A DNA stretch of 64,000 nt from Strobilurus pachycystidiatus. Its lineage: Eukaryota > Basidiomycota > Agaricomycetes > Agaricales > Physalacriaceae. Below, piece by piece: positions 12,301-23,200 of the stretch. A program made the position numbers and the translations under genes. The stretch is taken from positions 186,001 to 250,000 of the forward strand of contig JAHLMK010000022.1 of the NCBI GenBank assembly GCA_019915135.1. Direction: 5' to 3'. Each line of letters starts with the position of its first letter. Position 1 is the stretch's first letter. The notes beneath the pieces are model-generated. The model did no database searches and was not told where the DNA came from. It was given only the letters and a program-made list of their open reading frames with translations.

Positions 12301-14328
12301 GACTTGCGCACCCAGCGTGTCTTCTCCATCGACCCGGACACTGCCAAAGATTTGGACGATGCTCTGTCGATTACCCTCAACGCCGACGGCAACTACGAAG
12401 TCTCCGTTCACATTGCCGATGTGTCGTACTTCGTCAAGCCGAACACTGCTTTGGATCGTGATGCTCGTAAGCGCGCTACCAGCGTCTATCTCGTTCAACG
12501 CGCTGTCCCGATGTTGCCTCCGGCCCTTAGCGAAGAGCTTTGCAGTCTTCTCCCCGGGCAGGACCGTCTTGCCTTCTCTGTTGTCTTCACGATGAACAAG
12601 GAGGGCAAAGTGTTGAGTAAATGGTTCGGCAAGACTATAATCAGGTATATACACGTGTTGCATCTATCTTTCGTTCACCTTTGACCGGTTATGTGCAGGT
12701 CTGCGGCCAAGCTGAGCTACTCGGACGCCCAGAACGTCATTGAAGGCAAAGTTCTGGGCGGTGTTGCCGTTGCACCCGAGCACAATGCCAAAGACATCGA
12801 GCACGACATCAAGATTTTGGATGACTTGGCGAAGAAGTTGCGTGCATCGAGGTTTGAGAATGGAACACTCTCTTTGGAGTCTCTTCGTCTCGAATTCCAA
12901 CTCGACGACAATGGTCTTCCGACTGATTGTGGTCAGCATGTGCGCGCAGACGCTAACGACCTTATTGAGGAGGTACTTGATTTATTATCGTTGCGAGGAA
13001 CTCGAATTAACTTGACTTTCAAGTTCATGCTTCTCAGCAACATCTCTGCGGCTCAGCACATCGCTGTACACCTTCCTGAGCAGGCTTTGCTCCGCCGTCA
13101 TGATACTCCCATCGACCGCAGACTCGTCACCTTCAAGGAACGCGCTGCTCGGTTGGGTTATGAGATGGATACTTCGTCTTCCGGTGCCCTGATGCGCTCT
13201 TTCGAGAAGATCACTGATCCTACCGCTCGTCGTCTGCTTGAGCTCTTGTCTTTCAAAGCCACCCATCGTGCCAAGTACTTCTGCTCCGGGATGCTCGATA
13301 TCGCAAAGTACCACCATTATGCACTCAACGTGCCTTTGTACACCCACTTCACGTCGCCTATCCGTCGATATGCTGACGTTCTTGTTCACCGTCAATTGGA
13401 GTCAGTGTTGCAAGGCGGAGGTATGCATCGTGCTCAGCTTGATCATTCGTTGTCTTATGATCCTTCCACAGCCGATCCGAAATTCACCATGGATCGCGAT
13501 GCTGTCGCCAAAGTCGCACAACAGTGTAACATGTATGTGATTTTCGCTTACTCGATTCGCATCCCTTTACCAATGCTCGTTCCAGTAAACGCGACTCTGC
13601 CGTCCTTGCACAAGAACAATCTGCCCATCTGTTCCTTTGCGTGCTCGTGTCTGACCTCACTCAACGATACGGACCCGTCGTTCGTCAGGCCAAGGTCGTC
13701 GGTGTTCTCGATGCCGCCTTTGACGTTCTTGTCCCTGAGTTTGGTATTGAGAAGCGTGTCCACGTTGACCAAATGCCCATCGACGTAGGTTCACATTATT
13801 TGAGAAGTGGGCGCTGATACTGACTGCATTCAGAACCATGTTTACGACGAGCATACCCACACCCTCCAGATCTACTGGTCGAACAAGGACGTTATCACCT
13901 GGTTGGCCGAGAACAGCGACGATGAACACTTGAAGAAGGTCAAACAGAACGCCGAACAGCACGCCATCAAGATGGAGGTTACGTCGCGCTCTGTGCATGA
14001 CGAGAAGGCGTTGTTCGACGAGGACGAAGCCGATGATGATGAGATCGTTCTGGGTCGTAATGAAGTCGAGGCGACGAACGAGACATCCAAGCAGAGGCTT
14101 TTGTCGATGGCGAAGGTCAAGCCTGAATTCGAGGGCTTGCGCTCCAATGCTGCAGGACACATGATCCAGGATATCAAAGAGCTCACGAGCGTTCCCGTAA
14201 GTGTTTGTATCGGCGTTGTTGTCAATCTGCTAACGGTTCTCCAGGTCATTGTCACTGCTGATTTGACGAAGTCGCCTCCTGTGATCAAGGTCTACAGCGT
14301 CAATCCCTATGCGGTTGAGAAGAAATAA
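9380..14328 (+). CDS. SSD1: Ssd1-type RNB-domain RNA-binding protein
   Basis: Member of the Ssd1/Sts5 branch of the RNase II/Dis3 family, which binds cell-wall and growth mRNAs and represses their translation under control of an NDR kinase (Cbk1/Orb6). About 1,450-1,500 residues in about ten exons. The first 600 residues are disordered, rich in Gln, Ser and Pro, with polyglutamine runs and three His-x-Arg/Lys motifs (HRKAVS, HRRVQS, HGRRHS). Then come the conserved RKSLFAPYLPQASLPPLL, cold-shock domains (DADIYICGSKDRNRALEGD), and the RNB domain from about 12290, with FSIDPDTAKDLDDAL at 12325-12369 and YTHFTSPIRRYADVLVHRQL at 13336-13395. An S1-like C-terminus follows, ending VYSVNPYAVEKK, stop 14326-14328. 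Ascomycete Ssd1 is regarded as a non-catalytic pseudonuclease, but here all four RNB aspartates are kept. Confidence 0.93.
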
Positions 14329-14896
14329 ACGCGTTGCCGCAACAGCAAACGATCCCCGGACTTGGAACTTGTACTTTTAGCTTTGACTTCCTCCATGTTT
14401 TCCTTACGACTCCGAGACTCCTGTACTGATGTGGCTCAGTCCTTCATGGCGCCAATACTGTAATTTCGAATCATGTACTTTATTTACGAGAAAGAGAAAA
14501 AATCTCATGCAAATGGAACATTCTTGTTGTTTTACTTGTGTCCATTCGCCGGCTCTTCCGGATCTTGGAGGCCGCATGCATACTAGTTCTGTGTCCTTGC
14601 TGAAGCGCTGAAGCTTTGAAGGGTCTGCGCTCAGAAAGACATGGACTGTGTGTAAGAGTCCACAAGGGTTCCGATCGCTTCAGAAATCCTCACCAACTGC
14701 GAGTGGCTTGCTTGGGTAAGTAGAGTATCACAGACTCTCAACACGTCCTCTAACATCCAACTCACTATCATATCACAAAGATCGTCTTATTAAAGAGCGT
14801 AGAAAGAGATTAAACTATAGCTACAAGGTGAAGGTACTAGATTAAGAGACTACTATACAAGTAACAGAAGCATGTCAAGATAAATCATTCCAAGAA
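14329..14896. other. Intergenic region between convergent genes
   Basis: 568 bp between the stop codons of SSD1 (plus) and the BTB gene (minus). It should hold both 3' UTRs. No reading frame with coding character was seen on either strand. Confidence 0.4.
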
Positions 14897-16291
14897 TCAT
14901 ATCCAGCCGGCTGGAGATCGTAAGGATGCTGTACTGCGTCCATGACTTGAGCGCCCATTCTTCCATGACTGTGGTGTTGGGGGCTTGAATCCTCCACCTT
15001 CAGAAGATCCCTTCTTGTGATAAGGACGTGAGCGACCCGCATCATTGTCCTGTTCATAATCCACCTGCGACTCGCGTCCGACACGTTCGATGAGCGCGTG
15101 CAGACTGTGAACGGAGGCATGCATACTGTGCACAGAGGGTGCCCGCCCCTCGTTGATGCCAGTCTGCTGCCGCACCTCGCCGTCACATAGATCGTGAAGT
15201 GCGGAGAGTCCCAGGAAGGATGCTTCGTCTCGAAGGTCCAAGAGAGCTTCCAAGGTGAAGAGTCGAGGGAATGCTCCACTGCGAAGGTAAGACAGAATAA
15301 GAGGATACCTGCAAGTGATATTAGTGAATCAAATACGGTGGAGTGGAAAAGGGATTACTCACGATTCGCTAGGGCGATCTATGAAGAGGTGGATGTTGAA
15401 GGGAGCTTTCGATAAAAGTCCCTGTGAGAGCAGATGATTTCGATATGTCTCCCGTACGTCAGAGTCTTCCTCGTCACCAGTGGAATACACAGACGAAGAA
15501 CGCGAGACTGTCCGGGCACGAGGGAATATGGAAAGAAGATACTCGGACAGGTAGGACGGCTGCGCGAGAAGCGTGTCAAGTGTGGTTCGGAATGTCGTGG
15601 TGCACGTCTCCAGCGTGACTATAACTTTCGACCGCTCTACGGTCGAGTTCGGGGCATCGGACATGAGAAGAACGCGAAATGGTGGCGGAGGTACCTCTCC
15701 CATGTCACTGTGACTAGTGTGGAGAAGTCCAGCAGACGCAGGGGGTGAGGCCGAGCCGATGGGGCACGGTGGTGGGGCACGTGTCGGGCGCGCAGCGGGA
15801 AAGCGTACGTCTTCCTGTGAGGACATATGGTACGACGCAATCCGCTCCCCATCCTCGTCCGATTCCAGCTCTGAAGGAAGAGCCGGCAGAGTCCGACTTT
15901 CCCTTGGGCTCGAGTTTGAGGGAGACGATGGGCTCTTCTCCTCTGCAAACATAGGGAGGCGGACGCCTGAGTCCTTGAGTGCGTCGTCGGGCGTTCTGAC
16001 CACAGTGGCACCAGATCCCAGAGCACCGGAGCGGTTCGCCCCAGAAAGCAGCTCTATGGATCGGGATGCCTTGTGCTGGACCTTGGACTCGGAAGAGCTG
16101 CGTGAAAGCCAGTGCATCGAGTTGGAAAGAGATGGTATGGATGGACGGCCTGGTAAACTCGGGAAGCTCGAGAGACTGGGCTTTTTACCGTGTGAGACAG
16201 CATGGGAGGAGCGTGCGGGACGCGTGCCACTGGAGGAGGACATGATGGTCATAAAGGAAGGAATGAAATGGGTGATATGTGAGACGGGCAT
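14897..16291 (-). CDS. BTB/POZ-like domain protein, Ser/Pro-rich N-terminus
   Basis: About 450 residues in two exons joined by an intron whose donor follows the RPSES codons near 15360. The first 200 residues are low-complexity Ser/Pro/Arg (PSLSSFPSLPGRPSIPSLS; RPTRAPPPCPIGSASPPAS). A BTB-like fold follows: VIVTLETCTTTFRTTLDTLL, LAQPSYLSEYLLSIFP, FNIHLFIDRPSESYPLILSY, LRSGAFPRLFTLEALLDLRD, EASFLGLSALHDLC. This is the beta-alpha pattern of T1/KCTD-type BTB domains, which oligomerise and often serve as cullin-3 or channel adaptors. The tail is Arg/Ser-rich. I cannot name the orthologue. The start MPVSHITHFIPSF at 16291 could instead be the in-frame Met at residue 14 or 17. Confidence 0.7.
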
Positions 16292-16593
16292 ATGCTTTTC
16301 ATTACGCTGCCGACCCTAGGGCCGCCATCTTTTGTTCTCCACGAGCCATTGTTCTTACTTCGGAAACATGCCGTACTACACGCGGCACTAGCGTGTGCCG
16401 ACGTACGGTACGGGCATTCTCGCCTTCACCGTTAAGCCGCCTGGCACTGCTACCATCGCTGGCTTAGATCTATACACTGATACTCTAGTTACCCAGGCAT
16501 GCGAAGTGCCGACAATCCCAAGCTGCGCACGCATGTCAATGTTCTGAGAAATAAATCAGTGACTAGAGTGTAGCGGAACGCGTTAGGACGTGC

Positions 16594-17157
16594 CTACAAG
16601 CCACTGAGGAATGCAGCCAGTCCTCCAGATGACGCTGGTTCCGATTTGGTGTTCTCTTCGCGCTTGCGGTTTCGAGCAAGCATGTCCTGTAATACCGACT
16701 TCTTTTTTGGACGTGATTTGAGGGTTGGGCCAGTGGACTCTTTCGCGGAAGGCTGTGGTACCGCTTTCGCGGCCGGTTGTTCGATGAGAGGCTCGGGAAT
16801 AGCCTTGCGAGGAGGAGCGTAGAGCGATGGCGCGTTGGCAGTTTGGCCGTTCCGAGTTCGGTGCCTCTGCGGAGGGAACAGAGAAGCTGCACCTCGACTT
16901 ATGAAGTGTCCTGAGGCATTACCGCACCCAGCACACGTTATTTCACGAAGCCTGGTTCCGTCGGCCTTTCTCGATAATCTCGCGGTGCTTTGTCCGTCAA
17001 GAAGGTAGAATCCGCAATGGGCACAGGAGTCCTCGGAAGGATCGAGGGTGGTGTTTTCACGCAGAGCTCGCTGGCAATGAAGGGCAGATAATGGTGACGA
17101 GATTGGGAGGATAGCGTATGGCAAGGACTGCTGAAACTTGGATGTTGATGGATCCAT
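16594..17157 (-). CDS. Small zinc-ribbon protein, Snm1/Rpr2-like (possible RNase MRP/P subunit)
   Basis: Intronless, about 187 residues from MDPSTSKFQQSLPYAILP. A helical segment (SPLSALHCQRALREN) is followed by two CxxC pairs, CAHCGFYLL and TCAGCGNASGHF, which would bind one zinc. The C-terminus is basic and helical (SRPKKKSVLQDMLARNRKR) and ends GGLAAFLSGL. This order, helix, zinc ribbon, then a KKR-rich tail ending in a short hydrophobic motif, matches yeast Snm1, the RNase MRP subunit of the Rpr2 family, although overall identity is low. If correct, it acts in pre-rRNA processing, next to the midasin gene. An in-frame Met 16 residues upstream (MRGQWQCRV) is a less likely start. Alternative: another Zn-ribbon protein. 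Confidence 0.55.
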   Translation of the reverse strand: MDPSTSKFQQSLPYAILPISSPLSALHCQRALRENTTLDPSEDSCAHCGFYLLDGQSTARLSRKADGTRLREITCAGCGNASGHFISRGAASLFPPQRHRTRNGQTANAPSLYAPPRKAIPEPLIEQPAAKAVPQPSAKESTGPTLKSRPKKKSVLQDMLARNRKREENTKSEPASSGGLAAFLSGL

Positions 17158-17289
17158 GAAGAGGAATACTCTGCACTGCCACTGCCCTCGCATAATAATG
17201 ACTGCATACTGATACACTGCTGATAAAATACACTTCTATATACTTTACATCATGGCATCTACTCTTCAGAAAAATCTACATAATGACAT

Positions 17290-20200
17290 CTACTCTTCAG
17301 ATATACGCTCGAAAAACTGCTTCAACGTCGTCGCCAGAACCCCTGGAAGAGCCTCTACATCCCTCAGAACCACATAATACTCGAAAGGGAACGTATCCAA
17401 ATAACGATTGAGCTTGAGTTCCATGCGCCCGTCAAGATTCTGGAACTCTGCCTTCTCCATCGTGAAGATTGAGCCTTGCTCTGCATCCAATGAATCGATG
17501 ATGATGAAGACGATCATGACCCTCTGCTCCTCCGCCTTCCTCAGAACAGACCGCAGCTTCTCGTGGTCCTGGCAAATTCCATCGGAGATGATCACTTCCA
17601 ACTGCCACAAGTCTGCGGATGATGAAGAGCTCGTCGCCCTGCTTTCGCGCGCCTTTTCCAGCACCTGGAGACTCCGATCGACAAGAGAGAGGACATCGGT
17701 GGCCTTCTGGTCGAACTTGAACGCGCTCATGACCTTCATGCCCGTCTGATCGGTGAATGGTCCGTCACTGAAGCCATGGAGGATGTCGACCGCTTTTCCA
17801 AACTTGGCAAATCCAATGTCGCCCGCCTCTAGACGCGTCAATGCTTTGGACACGAGGGCCATGGTTTGATACGCCAGATGTACTGAGTGTGATTCCGACA
17901 TAGAGCGGGAGTCATCGAGCGCGATGAGAATCTGGTACTCTCGCTGGCTGGGACGCGTCCGACGAAGCCAAATCTTGTCCTTGGTGTAGTCGCTGGCAAT
18001 GTACGGGATGATTTTCTTCATGTTGAGTCGTTTCCCCGTGCGGTAGTCACCTTTCAGGCGCGTGGCTAATGTCGGTTCGAGGATGAGACGGAGCTGCTCG
18101 CACAGAGCATATGCCAGGTCGTGGGTAAGAGACTCGTAGAGGCGCCATATGTGCTCGGCGCCTTCGAGTGGTGCGCCGTTCCCTTGCCATTTACGAAGCT
18201 CTACCTCCACTTGTTCGTCCGGAAGAGACTCATCCATCTCGATGTCACCACCCTTGGGAGCAGATGGATCCGGACCGTCAGCGGATTGGCCATGGGTGGG
18301 TTGATGAACGATGGCGCCTTCTCGACTGTCCTGAGGCTCTTCATTGTCACCATTCTGTCTCTGCTCCTTCGAAGCTTGGGGTGGCCTCTGGGGCTCCGCC
18401 TCCATCGGGACATTCATGTCAACGTCCATCGGTGTATCATCAGCAGGCTCCTTCTCCTCGTCCAGTATTCTGAGGTCCTTCAATTTCGCGGTCTGCTCAT
18501 CCTCGGCTGGACCAAGTGCCTGCATCTCTTCATCCTCGTCGGGTCTGATGTACTCGAGCTGCTCGGCATTCTCGGATTGCGTTGGCTTGTCGGGAGAGGA
18601 TTCATTGTGCAAGATCTCGTTGAAAGTCTGGCGGGCTTCCTTAAGCGCATCACCGAGACTTCGAAGAGGGTCGCTTTTGCTCTGCGGTGCTTCGGTCTGA
18701 GGCTGTTGACCTTGTTGGACGCCCGAACCACTGTCGCCAGAATCTTGGGTCTCTTGTGCGTCGTTCGGAGTCTGCATGGGCTCGGATGGACCAGAACTAG
18801 CAAAGTCGTCAGCGAATTTGGCGGGACAAAGGACAGTAGCACTTACGGAGTCTTCTGTGGTTTCTGGTCCTGCGCGCTGTCTCCTCCGCCAGCTCCTGAA
18901 GATGCTTCAACTTCACCTGTAGCATTCTCGCCTTTTTCTCCCACTTCCTGCTGGTCTGACTGAAGATTGTCATCGCCCGTACCGATGTCCGGGGGGGCAA
19001 GACCGGTCTCTTCAGCAGGAGTTTCTGGCTCTTCGTCATCTTCGGGTAGAGGTTCCGCTCTGCCTGGCTCTCCTGCTCCATCATCTTCTTCGCCTTGCTC
19101 TGGGTTCTGATCGTCCTCTTGCATCCCCTCTCCGTCCTCAGGCTTCGCATCGTCGTCTTTCCCACCATTGGAATCCTCCATGTCTTGCATCTCTGCATCC
19201 TCTGGAATGTCCTGCTCTTGTTCCTGCTCTTCACCCATATCCACATCTTCGCTGTGGTCTCCTTCCGGCTCATCTCCCATGCCCAAGTCCATATCATCCG
19301 GAAGATCCAAAGTATCTGCTTGGGGAATGTGGTCTTCCATTGGAGCCCCACTCGCCTCAGGATCTTTCTCCTCGCCAGCCTGATCCTCAGGTACCTCTTC
19401 AGGCTGCTCTTCACCATCTTGCTTCCCCTCCGGCTCCTGATCCTTCGTGTCAGACTTGTCTTGACCCTCTTTGGCCACGACCTCCGAATCGCCCGACTTC
19501 TGTTCAGAGTGGTCTTTGTCCGTCTTTTCTTCCTGACCAGATTCGTCGGGACCCTGTTCGTCGCCCCATAGTTTCTCGTCGACTGCATCAGGATCGCTCG
19601 CCTCCAGTTCTCCGACCTGTTCGTCATGCTCCTCCTCTTCATCCGAATTGGACTCGTTGTCATCCTCCGAGCCGTTATCCGGGACATCCTTCATGTCCCC
19701 GCCGAAGTCGTCTGCCATCTCGATCGCATTGTCATCATCCTCGTCGACATCCCCTTCCTGATTCTCTTCGCCTTTGAGTCCCTCCACTTGACTTTCATCC
19801 TCTATCTCCTTGCTGACGTTCTGAGACCCAGTGCCTTCACCCATTCCCAGTCCATCTGCTTCACCGGTTTGATCTCCACCCGAGCCAGACTCGTCGAGAT
19901 CGGGAGGTTTACAGAAGCCGTCCTTAGACAACGTTCGGAGGAGGGAGCAGAGAACATGCGACATTTTGAACAACGCCTTCGTCCAAGCGGCGTGACATGT
20001 CAACTGGTCATCCAGAAGCTCTTCATATCGATCCAGAAAGGGAAGTAATCGTGATAGAGAAGTGTAGTCCTGACCGATAGACATTGAACGGAAGAGACCG
20101 TCGAGCAGTTCCACGATTGTTCCAACCCCGATGTTCTGGGTCGTATCACGGACAGCGTGAAAGTCGCTTCGGATATAGTTGTCTCTGTCATATGCGTCTG

Positions 20201-23200
20201 GGATTAGATCACCGCATTTTCCTAGCAGAGATTGAACTGCGATGAGGCAGGCGTCAATGATGGCATCTGGATCGACTCGAAGGACGCTGGGCTCTTCGTT
20301 GGACCACCTGGTAAGAATGAGCTGTTCCGACAGGAGTTGATGAAGGCCGCTGAAGATCTCCCGGGTGCGTGGGTGCTCTTTGGACATCTCGTCAACCTTT
20401 GTCTTGATATCTTCTACGAGATTGAGGGCATCGGCCAGGACTTGAGATTCGTCTAGGGGATCCAGTGTAAGGAACGAGTCTGCGCTGTAGTTCAAAGAAC
20501 TCACCACAAAGGACAATCGGAAAGGCGGTCAATTTGACGTGATCGCCAACTTTCTTGACGCTTTGTACCATATGCTGAACCCTTGTTCTCATATCCGTGG
20601 TGATATCAAGTAACGCGTCCAGGAACGGAAGGGCGTCCAGCTCTTTCAGCAACATCAGAGTCATGGACGACTCTTCCAGCGCATTGTGTAGCCGACAAAG
20701 AATGTTGCGCACGCCAAGAATATGATCCAGGGCACCCCTTCCCACAGAAGCAACTGGAGTAGACGCTACCAGTCGAAGTCGTTGTACCGCATCGTGTAAG
20801 GCGCCTGACTTCTGAAGCGACCCGGCCAAGCTGCAAAAATACATCAGTTGGAGCTAGCTTGTGTGAGCGAGCGTAAAACTCACCGGGCTCTAGCCTCAAC
20901 AGCCATACCAAAGCATGACTCCAGGAATGTGTGGCCCCGCTGAAGTTCCCGAGTCGTCAAATCCGAATGGTGACCAGGGATTGACGACCTCAACTGCTTC
21001 AAACCTTCCTCTAGCCGACGGAAATAATTGTCCGCCTTTTTGACGAAGGGCATAGAATGTTCGTTTCCTCTTGACGAGATGTTCGGCTGTTCCCTCAACC
21101 AACGACTGTCCTGGTGCTGCTGCAAGATTTCAGGTTTGAGATTGGTAGCGAAACCAGCGCGCTTCAGTTCCTTCAAAAGGTCACTCCATGCTTTTCGCTT
21201 CCGCGTAAGTACAGACTTGAGAAACTTGGTGCGCTTCTCTGGGGATATATCAGGGGGGATTTGCGAGGATGACAAGCTTTCAATTCCAGTGATGATGTCC
21301 GTTGCTAGATTTTCGACATGAAGCGGCAAAGCGGATGAGACGAAAGCTCTGAGCTTCCGATGGGAGATGTCAACAAACCTGGTGTATGTCCTATCCAGGT
21401 TGACGAGGTGCGGAGCGGACGACGGGTTCTCTCTAGGCGGGAAGGTTGGTGTCGGCGGTGAAGGATGTTCCGGAAGAAGAGGCTCCATGTTATGGTCGTC
21501 TTCCTTTCGCGAAAATTGAGGAAGAAGGCGATCCGCTGCTGGCAAGCGCAAGATGTCCCGGAACTTGCGGATAATCTTGTACAGCTGATGATGCGTGCGT
21601 TGAGCACTGGCCTTCAAAGCCTGGACGTTGATATCCTTCCAGCTGGCTAACTTCACGAAGTTTTTGACCTCTTTCTCCAAAGAGGAACGCTGGTTATGAA
21701 GGTACGCCTCTATCACTGGCGAGTACAGATCAAAAGTCTCCCATGTAGACTTTAAGAGACACTGCACTCGCGCAATCACAGGTTGATCAGAAGGGGGAAG
21801 TGTGGGAACCATGCGCTGACAGTAGAGCGCGAAGCTTTCGACGAGTCTCAATCTGGAGGCAAACTGTCCCAGAGGACTACCTCGGATGAACTCATCCAGC
21901 ATGGGAAGTAGAGTTGACAAGTAGTCGGAAGCTGAAACATCCCCATTCCTCTCCCGAGCGAACGTGTCCAATGATCCACGAACCAGGGTGTCATAGAGAC
22001 GGAACCACCACTCAGCAATGCTCCCTTGGAACTTGAGATGCTCCGAGTCAAGGAGGTTATCCCAGCATGACAACTCCATCCGCCGCCATTGAACAATCAG
22101 CTCAATGAGCATCGTACGCTCCGGCTTCAAGTTGTTGTTGCGATTAGCAAACAACTCCCAGTCCTCGGTTTGGAGTAAGAGCTGCTCTAAGCCAGAGAGG
22201 ACCTTCGCCACTGGACTGTCTAGGTTGAGCGCCAAGAAACTATCACAGCGTGCTTGAAGATGATGCAGCACCATCTGCTCCGGCCATTCCTCGATCAGTC
22301 GTTGCAGACGCTCGTGGAGCAAGGTTACGACGGCGACAGCTTTCTTGACCTCTTCAATGTTGGCATCGGTATAAAAGTTGACCGAGGTTTCCCGATGATG
22401 GCGATGACGACCCGGAAGGGATTGAGACAAGAGCTTCAACTGGAAGATGCGACAGTCGTCTATCGCGCCGGAAAGGGACTGCAGTTGAATGTCCGAAACA
22501 CACTGCATGCGGGTTGCAAAGTATTCGTGCAAGCTCTTTTCTGGTGAATCGCCTGGACCATAAATGATGGAGTAATGAAGATCCAGCAATTGTGTCATTT
22601 GGGCTTCCGATACCAGCGATTGTGACGATGTGGAGGGATTCTGAGAAGTAGAGTCTTCGTCGAAAACATCTTCGAAGGAAGGGAACAATGCCCGGAATTC
22701 CATTTCTTCTCGCTCGTGATCGCTGAGGTCGTCATACGCAGAGTCCGTCCGCCTATAAAGCGATTGTGCTTCCTCATCAGCGCGCTTTGCTTTCTCTTGG
22801 TCCATCAACCATAGGCGGACGATACGATCGTATGTTTCACGTATGAAACACGCCTGTTCCTGCCAAACGACGTCGGCGCAAATCTCGAAGGAAACAGCCG
22901 ACAGAGCTACGAGATGATGCTGGCAGATACCAATCCCTGGAGGAACAGAGGATGAGTTCATGAAGAACGGCACACTCTTGATCGAGGGAAAGACGGTAAG
23001 TGCCATCGTGAATTGCTCTGTGAGAGTTGTCACGTCCTTTCCGACAAACGCATGGCGCAAAATGCGCAATCCCATGCGCAGATGTTGTAACGCGAACTGG
23101 ACGATGACTCCGAGGTCCTCGAAGTCGGCGTAAGCCGTCTCCAGGCGCTGGATGAAACTCTGGATGGTCTGCTGCATGGATTCCTCCCTCGCAAGCGCAG

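Noticed and set aside
18121..18963. Long plus-strand open frame opposite the acidic region of MDN1
   Set aside because: It is the shadow of Asp/Glu-rich coding sequence: GAN/GAY codons read backwards give Leu-, Val- and Phe-rich frames without stops.
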